Shown here: positions 33,057 through 45,005 of the stretch, in pieces
How positions within the stretch are numbered: the first letter of the stretch is position 1
How the letters are laid out: each line of letters begins with the position of its first letter
Assembly: GCA_965644295.1 (NCBI GenBank)
Contig: CBFFRP010000405.1
Coordinates: forward strand, 62,001-126,000
Length of the DNA: 64,000 nt
Source of the DNA: Paraphysomonas bandaiensis
Taxonomy: Eukaryota > Chrysophyceae
Reading direction: 5' to 3'
The notes under the pieces: generated by a model
Told to the model about the DNA's origin: nothing
The model's database searches: none
The model's input: only the letters and a program-made list of their open reading frames with translations
Position numbers and translations under genes: made by a program

Positions 33057-35101
33057 CTATATAGTACACATTAGATACGAGACACAAGGAACAATATGTG
33101 TCAGTAGAGTGACCTTTTCAGCATCTTCACTCAGAACGGAACCAATACCATCTATAAGTTTGAAATTTAACTTTTTCTCCAACAATCCCTTATCACAACT
33201 TTCAAAATACTTTTCCAGAAGCGGCCGAATAAGGTCCCTAGTTTCGAAATATGTCATTAACTCTGTAACTTCAATAGTTCCTATTGCCTCTGATCGTCGT
33301 CCATACGAGACAGAGAGTACGCATTTTCCATCAATAACATCTATTAATGCAGATTCTGAGGTCATTAATTGTTTTTTAGCACGCTCTGCAGCAGCCCCGG
33401 GGTCAATGTGGAGTTGTAATTCATTGTCTTCGGGGAATTGCAATACGTGCGACGCTTCATCAGAACTCTTCCCATTGTCTTGTTCGCTGCTGTTTTCAGC
33501 CTCCTCCCTTATTCGGACGATCACTTCATAAGCTTTCTTTGACTTTGTTATTTCTTCAAGTCTTCGCTGCCTCCATATCTCAGATGCTACCTCAGCTGTG
33601 AGTTCATCCACGAACGCAAACTCGTGATGCTCCTCTTCTTCAGCTATTGCCCCACCAGAAGAACTCTGAACAGCAGAGCTATCAACAACTGTAGCAATCA
33701 ATTTATCTGTAGTGAGCTTATTTTCAAGACCTATTCGCAAAGATTCTATTTCTTTTCTTCTGGGGATATAAGCTGCACTTTCCCTTGGGTTTCGTCGCAT
33801 GTCGTCCGGAATAGGGTTAAAATCAAGATTGAGATGTAGTAGACTGTTCTGAGCAAGTGCAACACAGAGAGAGGTGGCGAATTCAATAGTGAGGTCGCAC
33901 CACGTTAAATTTAGAACTCGAAGGGTACAGTTTCCCAATATTCCTAGTACGATCGCAGAAATAACTTCACCTGGAAGAGAGTTTCCTGCCATATTTATGG
34001 ATATTAAGCCCTTGTGAATCTTCATGAGCTGACCAATACAGCCAGCTTGCACAGTCGTTAAAGCATTGTACGACACGTCTAGATGCCGTATGCATGCACA
34101 TCGACGCAATCCTTCACATAAGGACTGCAACGCAATACCATCGATATCATTATGTGCAATATATAGCGACTCCAAGCAAGTCATATACAGTAGAACTGAG
34201 GCCCAATCACAGTTAGTAATGGAGCACTGAGACATCGAGAGAACTTTCATTTTTCCCTTCCATATCGACGACATTAAAAGTGTAGCACCTTCACTGGTAA
34301 TGGGGTTACCATCCATATAAAGTTCGTTAATATATCGATGCCTTCCAATTACAGGTGCTAATTGTCTTACGCCTACGTAATAGGTTAAAAAAGAAATATA
34401 CTCTCGAACACTCACCTTCCTGTGTTATGTCATTGTGGCTTATTCCTAGTACCTCTAAAACGTTGTCAGGATTCTGAAGAAAATCGATAAGGGACGAAAC
34501 TGTTTTGTTTGTGAATCCATTTCCATTCATATGAAGTTCTTTGATAGTAATATTTTTACTCAGTGCATCAAATACAAGTCGACTTCCTTTTACACCAAGT
34601 CTACGTACAATAATTATAAATAGCTGATTACAGTATAGACTTAATACCCTGTGCGACTAAGATTTAACTTTAAGATAGGGCAATATCCAAAGACGATGGG
34701 ATTAACCATGCGACACAAATGGTGTTGTGCTGCAAACGAAAGAGCAACATGTGATGCATCCAGTTGATCCATGTACCTATATATCATGATATTATTGGTG
34801 AGTTGTTTACAGCAATGCGATACCTGAGATACGGGAGCAAATCACTGAATATCTTCGTGATGGACAGCTCATCTATCTTGACACCATGCATGTATAGGCC
34901 GTACACGTCATTCGATCTACTCAGCACGGAGCTTATGAAATTATCGCCTATAGTACCGACTACACGAGTGATATCGAGTATGAATAACCGCTCATTCATT
35001 CCATCTCTGCCGCTGTTCTCACATGAGGGAACTCCTTCCTGGGAAGCATACAGCGTGTAGGCCTCAACATTCTCACGCTGTTGAATACCGGAGGCTTGCA
35101 T
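33057..35101 (-). CDS. Leucine-rich repeat (RNI-like) protein, at least 4 exons
   Basis: Exons 35101-34824, 34776-34648, 34600-34416 and 34372-33057 join in phase to 635 residues. Introns are 43-47 nt. Repeats of ribonuclease-inhibitor type run from about residue 95 to 365: LNLSRTGLGVKGSRLVFDAL, ELHMNGNGF, VLGISHNDITQEG, ELYMDGNPITSEGATLL, SLYIAHNDIDGIALQSL, HLDVSYNALTTVQAGCI, VLNLTWCDLTIEFATSL, HLNLDFNPIPDDMRRN. A charged, partly helical C-terminus follows. RNI-like LRRs bind proteins; the partner is unknown. The 5' end is uncertain: the frame stays open to 35359, but that upstream part is a low-complexity Phe/Tyr run from a microsatellite, so the Met at 35101 is preferred. Confidence 0.82.
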
Positions 35102-35202
35102 TCCTTGTAGTAGGTGTGATCCTATACAGTGATGCTGATGAGGGCCGCTCTTTCTCTTTACTTGGATTATACTGTACGCACACTGTCGACTGGGATGACA
35201 AG

Positions 35203-35240
35203 AGAAGAAGTAGAAGTAGAAGTAGAAGTAGAAGATGAAG
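35203..35240. repeat. GAAGTA-type microsatellite
   Basis: Short tandem run of AGAAGT/AGTAGA units on the plus strand, just upstream of the LRR coding region. Confidence 0.85.
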
Positions 35241-35359
35241 TGGGAGATGGACAGTAACTTCCGCACTCCACTGACTTGGATGCGTGCGTTGTGTTTAATA
35301 TGGTAACGACACAACACCAATACGGCTGGTAGAAACCAAAAAACCAGGCTTTTATACAT

Positions 35360-36984
35360 TATCCCATAATTATTTATAAAAAAGCCTAACTGCTGGAATC
35401 CAATACAGTGTCGATCACATACAACTAACGTACACTACTTGCGCCTCCGCATGTGCCTACATTTATATGCGACATATCATTAGGTCCCTTCCTTCAAGAT
35501 GGTGTTCACAGAGTAGTTCTAGCGCTGGGACCTACCTCGGACACGAGTGGTCTCACAGGGGTGTAAAGCAGACTCCTACTAATTCACACTGACTCCAAAA
35601 TCTACCTTTCATGCAGCACATACAGCCATCATGTAACACATACAGCCATCATACTCCCTTCTCCAGAGTGACTTCTGGTGGTAGAAAATTGTGCACCTTC
35701 TCAGCTATGGTTAAAACCTACTGAACAAGATATGTTTGAGAGAAGTGTCGGAGCCTTGTTATAAACTCAATGACCTGAGTCAGGAGAACACAAGACCAGG
35801 CAGCAGACGTGTGATAAGACATAGCAGGTCTAGTAACATTGCTATTGCCATGCATCTATGAGTCTTGCATTACCTCTGTCATTGACCACCCAGAAACTGA
35901 ATACTCGGCATCAGTTACTCAAAGTGGACACCGCGAGCAAAATGTTGATATACCTGATATCTGCTGAATTTAGAATTTTTGAGGTTGCCAATTCCAGATA
36001 CTTTGCGTCATCAGCCAGTACCAATCCCCCGCAGCCTGTTATTCGTCAAGGCCCAAAGAGATGCTAGCTCCTCGTACAACACAAACATATGGCTTCAGTG
36101 AACACAACATTATCAGCTGCCTACAAATGCAGCTCGCGTTTGTTTCAGCATTGCAAACAACTAGTCTATCTGCTTGCATACGAAAGTCCACCTGTAAAAA
36201 AAATCTACTGATTGTCGGATGTTTATGTTTCTATCTCTGCCGGGATTATTCCTTCCTGTTGCATATTTTTTTCTTGTTTGCTTGAAAAGCTGCTTCTGGA
36301 ATTACTCTTATTCTAACGTGAGGATATCAATAATTGGAGATATATCCATTTTTAGTTAGACTATCTATTAGCTGTCACATGTCAGAGCAATATTTTAAAA
36401 AAGTGTGGATTTTGATACTGTTGTTTGTAACGAAACCAAAAGTAATTATGACTTATTATTCTTGACCTCCGCTTAAGAGGTTCTTGGAATTGACTCTGAT
36501 TGTGGACCGAGAATACATAAGTAAAAAGTTGCTTGCGATATGTTCTGCAGTGGAGTACAAAACTTTGTTCAGAAGCAATGGAAACTGCATGCTGTATGTG
36601 CCAGCGTTATAGTCATCAACAAATATAACAGCTGATTTTTTTGAGGCGCCTTATTACAACTAGTAGCACAATTTAATAGGAGACATAGCACATAGACTTC
36701 ACCTCCACGGCAAATAAATCACACTATATATTAAGATTTTAATAATCCCAATGTTGGACAAACTTCAAATTTTGGAGCAAAGATCTTGGACTCTGTTTAG
36801 GTATCCTGCTGAACTGTTGAAGACATATACCTACCCAATAAGTATACTTATGGCTCGACAGCAGTAAGTTTTCAACCCACACTTGCAGAAAATACACAAC
36901 GGAGCGCTCTGACACTTGGACGAAAATTCCGACGTGTAAGCAATGAGCTACTAAATTGAAATAATCTAATAAATATCTACGCTA
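35360..36984. other. Intergenic, no gene supported
   Basis: AT-rich with no convincing ORF, splice structure or repeat copy. Confidence 0.4.
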
Positions 36985-37455
36985 ATGTTCTACTATTTAG
37001 CGCTACGAAACTATTTGTGTGTTGCCGCAAGCACCAAGGTGCAACCATCTTCGCTCTATTACTCAATGCAAACGCAGTGAGCAGGCAGAATGACATAGAT
37101 GCTGACTTCAGGAATTTTGAATCGGGATGCTTTACTTCAGCAGACAGCCCAATACCCCTGATGCCCTTGAGGTGAGCTCATTTCCGGATGCTTGACTTAA
37201 GAAGGCAACCCAATACCCCGGATACCCTTCAGGTGGGCCCATTACAGGATGCCTATTTATTTGTCAAAAAGGCCCAATGATGTCTACACAAGTGACAATT
37301 ATTTGTGCCCCATTTACCACACAAGCATTAGGCTATGAGTAGACAGAACAATATCTGCTGACTATATATGCGGCTCACGTTAGTTTCCCGGAGAATGTCT
37401 CTGGTACTTATCCCCCAGAACACCACGAAAAGATGCGAGTCCGACTTTGTGAGGG
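36985..37455 (-). repeat. Retroposon-family long-form copy
   Basis: Reverse orientation of C3: core at about 37018-37050 (GCCGCAAGCACCAAGGTGC), CAAACGCAGTGAGCAGG, two tandem versions of a CCCTTGAGGTGAGCTCAT / CCCTTCAGGTGGGCCCAT block, the ATATATGCGGCTCACGTTAG stretch, and the end CCGACTTTGTGAGGGG. No target duplication was identified. Confidence 0.62.
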
Positions 37456-37880
37456 GTTTTATACCTGTCAGTATATATCAGAGGGGCACATGTACCAAAA
37501 GAAGAAGACGTAGCGGAGATAGTTTGGATTCGCACATATTTACTAATTTCGTTTGCATTGAACATATAGTGTCTCGGAAGTCATGGACGGGTTTATTGTG
37601 CTTGTAACGAAACCTGCTTTATTATTGAAATGAGTTTAACATGCTGTATTATTGACACCTTCCATTTAACAGTTAACCAACGTCTGCTTCGCAATAAAAG
37701 CTGTGATTGAAGTAGTTAGCTTATAACTGTTACTTAAGAACCTTAATGGAATTACAAAAAAACTACTATAGTAGAACTGTTTTCCTAAGCGTAAATTATT
37801 GGTTGACTAAATTGGTAGTTAAGACACATATATTTAACTATGCATGTCATAACCTAATCTAATCAATTGAGTAGTGTGTT
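37456..37880. other. Intergenic, no gene supported
   Basis: AT-rich spacer between a retroposon copy and the 80-bp hairpin. Confidence 0.4.
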
Positions 37881-37960
37881 TCAGGGCCTGGTAGCCATAA
37901 ATGGTAGTCCAGTTCCCGGCAATTATAATGGCATTACCATTAGCGGTTACCAGGCCCTGA
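37881..37960. repeat. 80-bp near-perfect hairpin
   Basis: TCAGGGCCTGGTAGCC at 37881-37896 pairs with GGTTACCAGGCCCTGA at 37945-37960 (15 of 16). Pairing continues inward with mismatches. It could be a miniature inverted-repeat element or a structured RNA. A partial relative, TCAGGCCTGGTAAATTCCAT, occurs near 43307. Confidence 0.8.
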
Positions 37961-38416
37961 TGTGTTTACTATGTTTAATCTTCAGTACTCTACAATTCTA
38001 TAATCAACGACTGTATGGGATGGTCCCTTGCACAAGACAGCCGGTCAAAACATGTTCTCACACAGCACAATAGAAAAAACGGTTTTATCTGAATGATTTT
38101 AGATAGAGTGTTACCGACCCATACACCATGGCATCAAACGTATGGTAGATGTAAAGTCTAGTGAATATATTACAGATATAATAAAACGAGGGATACGATA
38201 AAAATGGTACAGAGACTTCAAATACAACAAAAACAAACATGTGGAATATGTATGTGATAATAAAAAAGTGACTAAAAAGCTCTCGCATAGGAATTAAAAG
38301 TTCTCGCATATTTTTCCGAATATATATGCATACACCCTCTTGTTACTCCAGAGATAAATACTCTGTAAACCAAAACGACGCATACTATGGGAGTATATGA
38401 TTTCACTGTAGTCGGC
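37961..38416. other. Intergenic, no gene supported
   Basis: 3' flank of the kinase gene. Confidence 0.4.
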
Positions 38417-39729
38417 TTAGTTCCTTATCAAACCCATTGTCGTCGACAACGAAAGGCTATTAGTTTTACGGTCTTTAGCGTGTTCTCTATACACTGGTGC
38501 AGTATACGTATAATTGTCAAGAATGGTTTGAACTTCCTCAGATATTACATATGCACGCTCCATGTTTTCGGCAAGAGTGCAAACGGAAAAGTGGTGCCGG
38601 ATGCATTCCCCCACGACAGATACATTTATAATCATAGGCGATTTTGCGCGCTTCCGAATCACCGCTTCCACACTATCCTTTAGAACATCGAAAAAAGGGT
38701 GTTTACTGAGAGAACGACTTTGCACAGACATCCCTAGCCTCAGGGGTATCCGTACATCCAATAGCCCATGTATGATATTTCGGAATTCGGAAGTGACAGG
38801 AACATTGCAAGGGGTAACAGATGGAACAAAAACAACGAGATCTGACGGGAGAGAGGCGTTACTTACTACCGTCTCAGCTACTTCTTCAAGAGCACCATCA
38901 GCATCATCAAATGATATCTTTGTCACATTTGCAGAGGTGGAAGTGTAATCAGTTAAGTATCGACTTGAGTTCCATATGTGGCTATACTTTTCTTCCACGA
39001 AAGTCACAAATGATTTCGGGCAGTGTCGCTGGAATGGACGATACATAAACAACATCTCAAACATCACCACACCAAGACTCCAGAAATCACTCTCAAAACT
39101 ATGTTGATGTGTGCTAGTCAAGACCTCTGGGGCTAGGTAGCTGAAGGTACCACTAGTGAGGGTACAAACCATTCCACTAGAAGTGCTGTCATTACAGTGT
39201 GCTACTCCGAAATCAGTTAGACGTGGATACCCTTCGCCGTCAAGCAAAATATTCTCGGGTTTGATATCTAGTAAAAACGATTAAATTCACGTAGGATGGA
39301 TACATATAAACTCTTACCCCTATGAATAACACCAAACGAATGAATGTGATGTAACGCTGATGTCAAACATATAGCTATAAAGGCAACACGCTCCTCATTG
39401 AAGTGAAAATTAGAATTAAGGTGACACCGCAGATCCCCGCCTTCTAACAAGTCAAGTACTAACACGCAGTTGGTATAGTCATGATATGAAAAGTGAAGGT
39501 TACACAAAAAAGGATGGTGTGTAATTCTTTTCAATGCTTTCAACTCCCCTCTCAGCATATCTGCTCCTCCTGATCGCATCAGACACTTCTTGATATTAAT
39601 AATCTTTGATGCAAAGTCTAATTGCTGAGGCTTGTATATCGTTCTCTTCACAACTGCAAATGACCCTTCACCTATCATCTCGGCCATCGTGAACTCGCTC
39701 TTTGCTGAGCATGAGGAACCCGAGCCCAT
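38417..39729 (-). CDS. Serine/threonine kinase, YANK/STK32-like, 2 exons
   Basis: Exons 39729-39318 and 39267-38417 give 420 residues. The 50-nt intron splits the HRD codon region (VIHR|DIKPENILLD), and phase closes. Landmarks: G-loop IGEGSFAVV, catalytic Lys in FASKII, HPFLCNLHFSYHDYTNCVLV, DLLEGGDLRCHL, HRDIKPEN, DFGVAH, APEVL and SDFWSLGVVMFEML. All catalytic residues are present. LLEGGDLRCHL with HPFL.NL.FS and a length near 400 fit the STK32/YANK branch of AGC kinases. The N-terminus MGSGSSCS fits an N-myristoylation signal (Gly2, Ser6) with a nearby Cys7 for palmitoylation, so membrane attachment is likely, as reported for STK32A. Substrates are unknown. Confidence 0.9.
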
Positions 39730-40422
39730 GATACCGTTGCCAGTGAAAGACTATTCAACGGCAATGGAGAAGTCAATCACCTGATTCGGTACGCCTACTC
39801 TACCGTACCAACCTAAGTTACTACTAAGGGTATGGTATGGTATGTGAGTGTGCGGTATGATTGAAGGAAGTGTGATGCGGTAATCATCGCAGTGTTGCTG
39901 GGTTAAGGGGCTTGAAGATAACTAGATCCTACGCCTCTCATACGCACTTCTCACCGCACACCAAAGCAAATGTTAGTTACCAAGATATCCGTATATGAGC
40001 AAAACTACCGATTGGATTTCCGGTACATGCAGACTATACAGTATACAGTACATACTGCTATAGATAGATGAGTGCGTACGTGAACAGAAATACTACGATA
40101 TACAGTCCTGTAGTTCTACTGCATGCCCTGTAAGACAGAAAATTCGAGTTTTTGGAGAATATTGTAGTTTTCTGCTGACTGCAGTTTTCTCCTATATATA
40201 TACCGGTATAGCAGGCAGCATGTGAAGCCCTCACTGTTAAACAACTAGACGGAGCACAGTGTACATGTGTGGTATAGTGGTATATGTACAGTACTTGAAC
40301 CGTCTATCTGCTATTGACTGTGTATGAGTCGAATAATATGTTCAGATAATCGTCGATTAAAGGTGCCCTCATTGACCCGCCTATAAGGGATGTACTCTTT
40401 TTGCGTCTAAGGGTCCTGTAAG
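39730..40422. other. Divergent intergenic region
   Basis: Between the kinase and the secreted FG-GAP gene. A run of short GGTATGGTATGTG repeats lies near 39831-39860. Promoter elements were not identified. Confidence 0.45.
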
Positions 40423-42897
40423 ATGCTAACAGTGTGGCTGATTCTTGCGGTTGCTGCGAGAGGGGCTACAGGGGATGACAACTGGCAATTTCAACAAAAT
40501 TTCGGAACGGATTTACCTGCGGATTGGATTGCTTATACCGGCAGAGGAGCCATTTATTTCGCCTTCTCAGATTTTGTCGAAAGCAAAGTCGAGATATATA
40601 CTACATACTACAACAACAGGACATATCTAGGGAAGTTAGCAGTGTTATATGATGGCAGGAAAGGATTTGGGAACACTATAGATATGCATGGAACTCATAA
40701 TACTGGGCCAATGTTATTCGTCACCCAAAGAGATGGGGACACTGGTGTGGGGTCGGCCTATGTATTCTCTGGTGAATGGAACAAGTGGACACAGATCCAA
40801 CAACTTCTTCCACCTGACAGATTCCTTTCTCATTCGGATTTTGGTTCTAGTATCAGCGTGGATAAAGCGTCACTTCTAACAGCTGTGGTGGGGTGTCCAC
40901 GCTGCAATGACACTGAGCACGCTGGGCAGGTGTACGTATATAGCGCGACGTCTCCCTCTGCCCGGGTCTGGACTAATACCCAGGTACTTACTGCCCAGTA
41001 TTACGACTTTGAGGAGGACCCACTTAAGGTGACCTACTTTCTAGGAGACTCCGTTTTAGTAAGTGGGGGCGTCATTCTAGGCCGGGGCCTTAAATTCAAT
41101 GGTAGAACTGGGTTACAGGCGGTAGTAGCCTTCACTCGGGATCCAGTCAACAAGATATGGTCGCAACAGCAAGTGATATATGGAGCATCTGATGCCGAAA
41201 ACTTTGATGTGCATGGACATACTATCGTTGTAGGTATGCCCGGACTGGAAGTGCGTGGCATGATAGGGGCTGGCGCAGTTGAGATCCTGTACCCCAACAC
41301 GAAGGAGTACGGAACAGCAAGCGCAAGTCGTATAGATGTACAGAATCACCCTCTCCACCCTAGAGGTATGCAGTGGTCCAGCCGCCAAGTTCTGACTGAA
41401 GACGACCCCACGGCTCATGGCAACTTCGGTTCGGACCTCAGTCTCTACGAGGATCAGCTTATAGTTGGTGAGCAAGGTGCGTCCCGAATTCATGTGTTTG
41501 CTAGACCCTCAATAAGTAGCCATTGGAGCCAGAGACAGATCATATCGCCTTCCATTCCGATGAATTTTTTTTCGGACAACTATCTCAATGGGGCGAATTT
41601 GGTTACTGTCGGGTTCCCAATTCGAGAGGACAATACGTTCGTCCCTTCAGTGGAGCTATACAGCGAAGACACTGCGTGGGAATGTCTAGTGGTCACTCTT
41701 GAGGACGCATTTGGTGACGGTTGGAGTTCAGCTAGACTTCAAGTGGAGACCCCAAGTGGTGACCTTGATTACTTCTCGTCATATTGCAACTACCCAAATC
41801 CGTTTACGTTCCGCTATTGCCCCCTTTTTGCCAAAGATGGAGGAACATATACCTTCTCTGTTCCGGATGCACTAAAGAAAGAGTTCTACTGGGAGCTAAG
41901 ATGGCGAGTGTATGAAGAGCGATCTGGGCAGACTTTTATCGGTAATTACGCGACTATTATGGAGTTTTACTTCGACACGAGTGAAGTGGCCTTTGTGGAC
42001 CGATCTATCACACTCCCACTTCCTGAGGTTGCGTCGTGCTCCTTTTGCAGAGAATATACTGAAGAGGAGGCCCCTGGGGTTGGAGATTCCTCTAGCTGGC
42101 AGTATATGACAATGCATGCTTCTCCTGAGTCCCCTTGGTTCGATCCCGGGTACAAGGGAGCTGGCTATGTCCTATCCGATACACAGGGTCGTAAGGCGAT
42201 TTTTATGGGTACTATGTGCGCAGGCGAAATCGAGCGCAATTGTTGGCTGGACCTTCCTGACGGTACATATGTTTTGCGAATAGCTGGAGACCTCGGCTCA
42301 AGTGCTGCTAATCACTCTTGGTCCTTTTGTGGGTTAGAAAAAGAAAGTAGTAGTAGTAGCCATGTTTTATTCACGGTTGAGAACAGCGAGTGCACTGTGG
42401 TGGCTTTCTATTCGTTGGATACCTATTGTCACGATCCGCTAAATGCATTCGTTTCATTGGATGGGGAATCACTTATTGTGCGGACAGAGGAGGATCTGGC
42501 ACCGTTGTTGTCCGCATACGACAGAGCGCAGTTCTCGTATGCTTTCTCTGATGCAGTGATGGGACTAGGAGTAAAGGATATAGCTGTCACTGCTGTGGTA
42601 GCAGGGTCTTCTGCTGAAGAAATCAGGATTAAGTTCACGCTAGTACTGGATACACTTGGTCAGGGGTATGATCCTCGTGACTATGATTCCATGTTGTCCA
42701 TGACTAACGCTATAATTGATGGCATTCAGCAGGCGGTAGATACAGGGGACGTCGTACGAGCGCTACAGTCGTCATCCATGGTGCCAGAATCCACTTTCTT
42801 TCGCACTTCCATTGCTGCTTCTGTATCTTACATCGGTATGATGCGCATTAATTTAGTTCAGTTCACCTCAAATTTTGAGGAGCAGTATGTATTCTAG
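40423..42897 (+). CDS. Secreted FG-GAP / GDGW-domain protein
   Basis: An intronless frame of 824 residues starting with a signal peptide (MLTVWLILAVAARGATG). Residues about 20-400 contain FG-GAP-like beta-propeller repeats (HSDFGSSISVDKASLLTAVV...GQVYVYS; HGNFGSDLSLYEDQLIVGEQ...IHVF). Residues about 415-480 hold a GDGW module (LEDAFGDGWSSARLQVETPS) with several Cys. A Cys-rich region and an alpha/beta C-terminal part follow. No transmembrane segment or GPI-like tail is visible, so it is probably extracellular or in the wall. Adhesion or carbohydrate binding is inferred from FG-GAP repeats. The end is slightly uncertain because GTATGT just before the stop could be a donor site. Confidence 0.82.
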   Translation: MLTVWLILAVAARGATGDDNWQFQQNFGTDLPADWIAYTGRGAIYFAFSDFVESKVEIYTTYYNNRTYLGKLAVLYDGRKGFGNTIDMHGTHNTGPMLFVTQRDGDTGVGSAYVFSGEWNKWTQIQQLLPPDRFLSHSDFGSSISVDKASLLTAVVGCPRCNDTEHAGQVYVYSATSPSARVWTNTQVLTAQYYDFEEDPLKVTYFLGDSVLVSGGVILGRGLKFNGRTGLQAVVAFTRDPVNKIWSQQQVIYGASDAENFDVHGHTIVVGMPGLEVRGMIGAGAVEILYPNTKEYGTASASRIDVQNHPLHPRGMQWSSRQVLTEDDPTAHGNFGSDLSLYEDQLIVGEQGASRIHVFARPSISSHWSQRQIISPSIPMNFFSDNYLNGANLVTVGFPIREDNTFVPSVELYSEDTAWECLVVTLEDAFGDGWSSARLQVETPSGDLDYFSSYCNYPNPFTFRYCPLFAKDGGTYTFSVPDALKKEFYWELRWRVYEERSGQTFIGNYATIMEFYFDTSEVAFVDRSITLPLPEVASCSFCREYTEEEAPGVGDSSSWQYMTMHASPESPWFDPGYKGAGYVLSDTQGRKAIFMGTMCAGEIERNCWLDLPDGTYVLRIAGDLGSSAANHSWSFCGLEKESSSSSHVLFTVENSECTVVAFYSLDTYCHDPLNAFVSLDGESLIVRTEEDLAPLLSAYDRAQFSYAFSDAVMGLGVKDIAVTAVVAGSSAEEIRIKFTLVLDTLGQGYDPRDYDSMLSMTNAIIDGIQQAVDTGDVVRALQSSSMVPESTFFRTSIAASVSYIGMMRINLVQFTSNFEEQYVF

Positions 42898-43783
42898 CTA
42901 GAGCCTTGGTTAAAATGTATTAAAACACGTATATTAATTTGGGAGATGTTTTATATGTAACGAAACAAATCCGTTAATTATTGCAACAGTATCAGTAGAA
43001 GAACTCACGAATTGCTATGTTCTCATACACCGACACTTATTTACGTGGTACACAAGCAGTATTTATGACGTAGTATGACTCACTACTAGCTAGTACAAAA
43101 ATATCGATTTTCGGGGTATATACTTAAAATGATTAATCCTAATACTTAAATATTTTAGTTCATCATATCACCACATTAATTCCACACAATAAAGCATTTG
43201 ACTGATGTAATCATCACTAACGGTTATGAACCAATAAATCCTACATTAGCAACATATGTTATTGTGAAACTTTAAATATTAGTTATCGTGGTCGTGGATA
43301 TGTACTTCAGGCCTGGTAAATTCCATAGGTCTGCATTAACAAAGCATTTTTCAGTATAAGGTTTTTTTGGAATGATGTAGACATGTCATCTGTTGATTGA
43401 TATATATATTATATATATATTTATTTACACTATTGGCACACAGGTATCTCACATGTAGAGAATTACAAATACGCATACTGATGTATTGAATATGTTAGAG
43501 AAATAACAGTTTACTCTCTAATAATCTAAGTCAAAATGATAAGGACACTGTAACAGCTTCGTATAGAGCAATAAAACTAAAGCATGGAGGCTGTATAGCA
43601 TCCCTCCTCAAGTACTGTACCTGCGGATATTTAGCTCATTTTTATACCAATTTCCACTATATCTGTACAGACTATGATGGGTATGAAAAAAGATATTATT
43701 TCCATCATTGATCTATGACGGTGCATGCTTGTGTTATATGAGAGTAGCCTTAAATATAATAGTGTTGAATATTCTGTCTATTA
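42898..43783. other. Intergenic, no gene supported
   Basis: AT-rich, including an alternating TATATATATTATATATATAT run near 43400-43421. Confidence 0.45.
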
Positions 43784-43801
43784 CACATGTGGTGAGTAGT
43801 A

Positions 43802-44190
43802 GTGAATGACTTATTATTAGCAATAGGCGTGTAAGAGTCAACGCTTAACTCTGATACCCTAATATTTAACGCTACGAAAGCAGCTTGTGCGTCACAGCAA
43901 GCACCAAGGTGCAATCACTTACACTCTCTGTCCTTAGGTGAACTAGCCCGAATGCTTGACTTTAGCAGACAATCCAATACCCCGGATACCCTTGAGGTGG
44001 GCCCAAAGACGTCTACACAAGTGACACTTATATTTGTGTCCCTTGTATCACACAAGCATTTGGCTATATGAGTGGGCAGAAGAATATCTGCTGACTATAT
44101 ATGCGGCTCACGTTAGTTTCCCGGAGAAATGTCTCTGGTACTTATCCCCCAGAACACCACGAAAAGGTGCAAGCCCGACTTTATTGAGAG
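43802..44190 (-). mobile_element. Retroposon copy C4 (389 bp)
   Basis: Flanked by CACATGTGGTGARTAGTA (one mismatch) at 43784-43801 and 44191-44208. Left to right it reads tail (ATTATTAGCAATAGGCG), GCTTAACTCTGATACCC, core (GCAAGCACCAAGGTGC), the CTTGAGGTGGGCCCA block, the ATATATGCGGCTCACG stretch, the CCCGGAGAAATGTCTC hairpin and the end CCGACTTTATTGAGAG. It is the minus-strand counterpart of C3. Confidence 0.78.
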
Positions 44191-44208
44191 CACATGTGGT
44201 GAATAGTA

Positions 44209-45005
44209 CACAAGACTGCCCTTTTGCTGACGATTTAGATGATAAACGGACTCGACGAGTGAATATACTTATCTAAAGAAAGCAGATGCAAGTTGTACGG
44301 CCAGAGAACTTCTAAGCCTTCCAGTTTCCGTCGTGTGATCGATGATAAGAATCAAAATATATCAGAATACTTTCATGGTGCCGTCTCGTTCATTGATAAT
44401 GCACTTATGTCTAATATACACAGCACAAGCAGTTGAGAAGAATACTCGCTTATTCGTATGGAACAAAACCAAATAAATTTCTCAATACCAGTCGAACAAT
44501 TGTGCCAGCATGGCTAACGAAAAGTAAAGACTTAGGACTTAGATGATGATGAGGGTATACTATATGTCTATTTGTCTAGACTCAAAGACCAAGAGTATGT
44601 CCTAATCAGGTTTTTGTGGATCAATTACAATTATTTAGCAATCAAAACCTGCTATTAGAAGCACCTCTAGGACCGTATAGCTTTTCTAATACTTGATCTG
44701 TTTGAACGAGCCAAAACCAAGTACAAAAGGCTGGACTTAGTACTAGTCAACATCACATCTCAACGGTTGCAACACACACCTATACTTCATAAACTACACT
44801 TCATACATCTACTAGATACTATAGACTAATTTAATACACTAGTCCCTCTACGACATTTCTGTAAGTTGCCAATTCATTTGTCAACAGCCACTAAAATTAT
44901 TAAGTAATAAATCCATACTGTGATAAGCTATTCGTGAGAAAAACATACAAATATGTCGGCAACGATTTGCAGTCGGTCTCACGTAGAAAATAGAGTATGA
45001 TAAGC
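44209..45005. other. Intergenic, no gene supported
   Basis: AT-rich 3' flank of EF-1 beta. Confidence 0.4.

Noticed and set aside
35110-35359. N-terminal extension of the LRR protein to 35359
   Set aside because: The extension is a Phe/Tyr run encoded by a microsatellite and looks non-coding.
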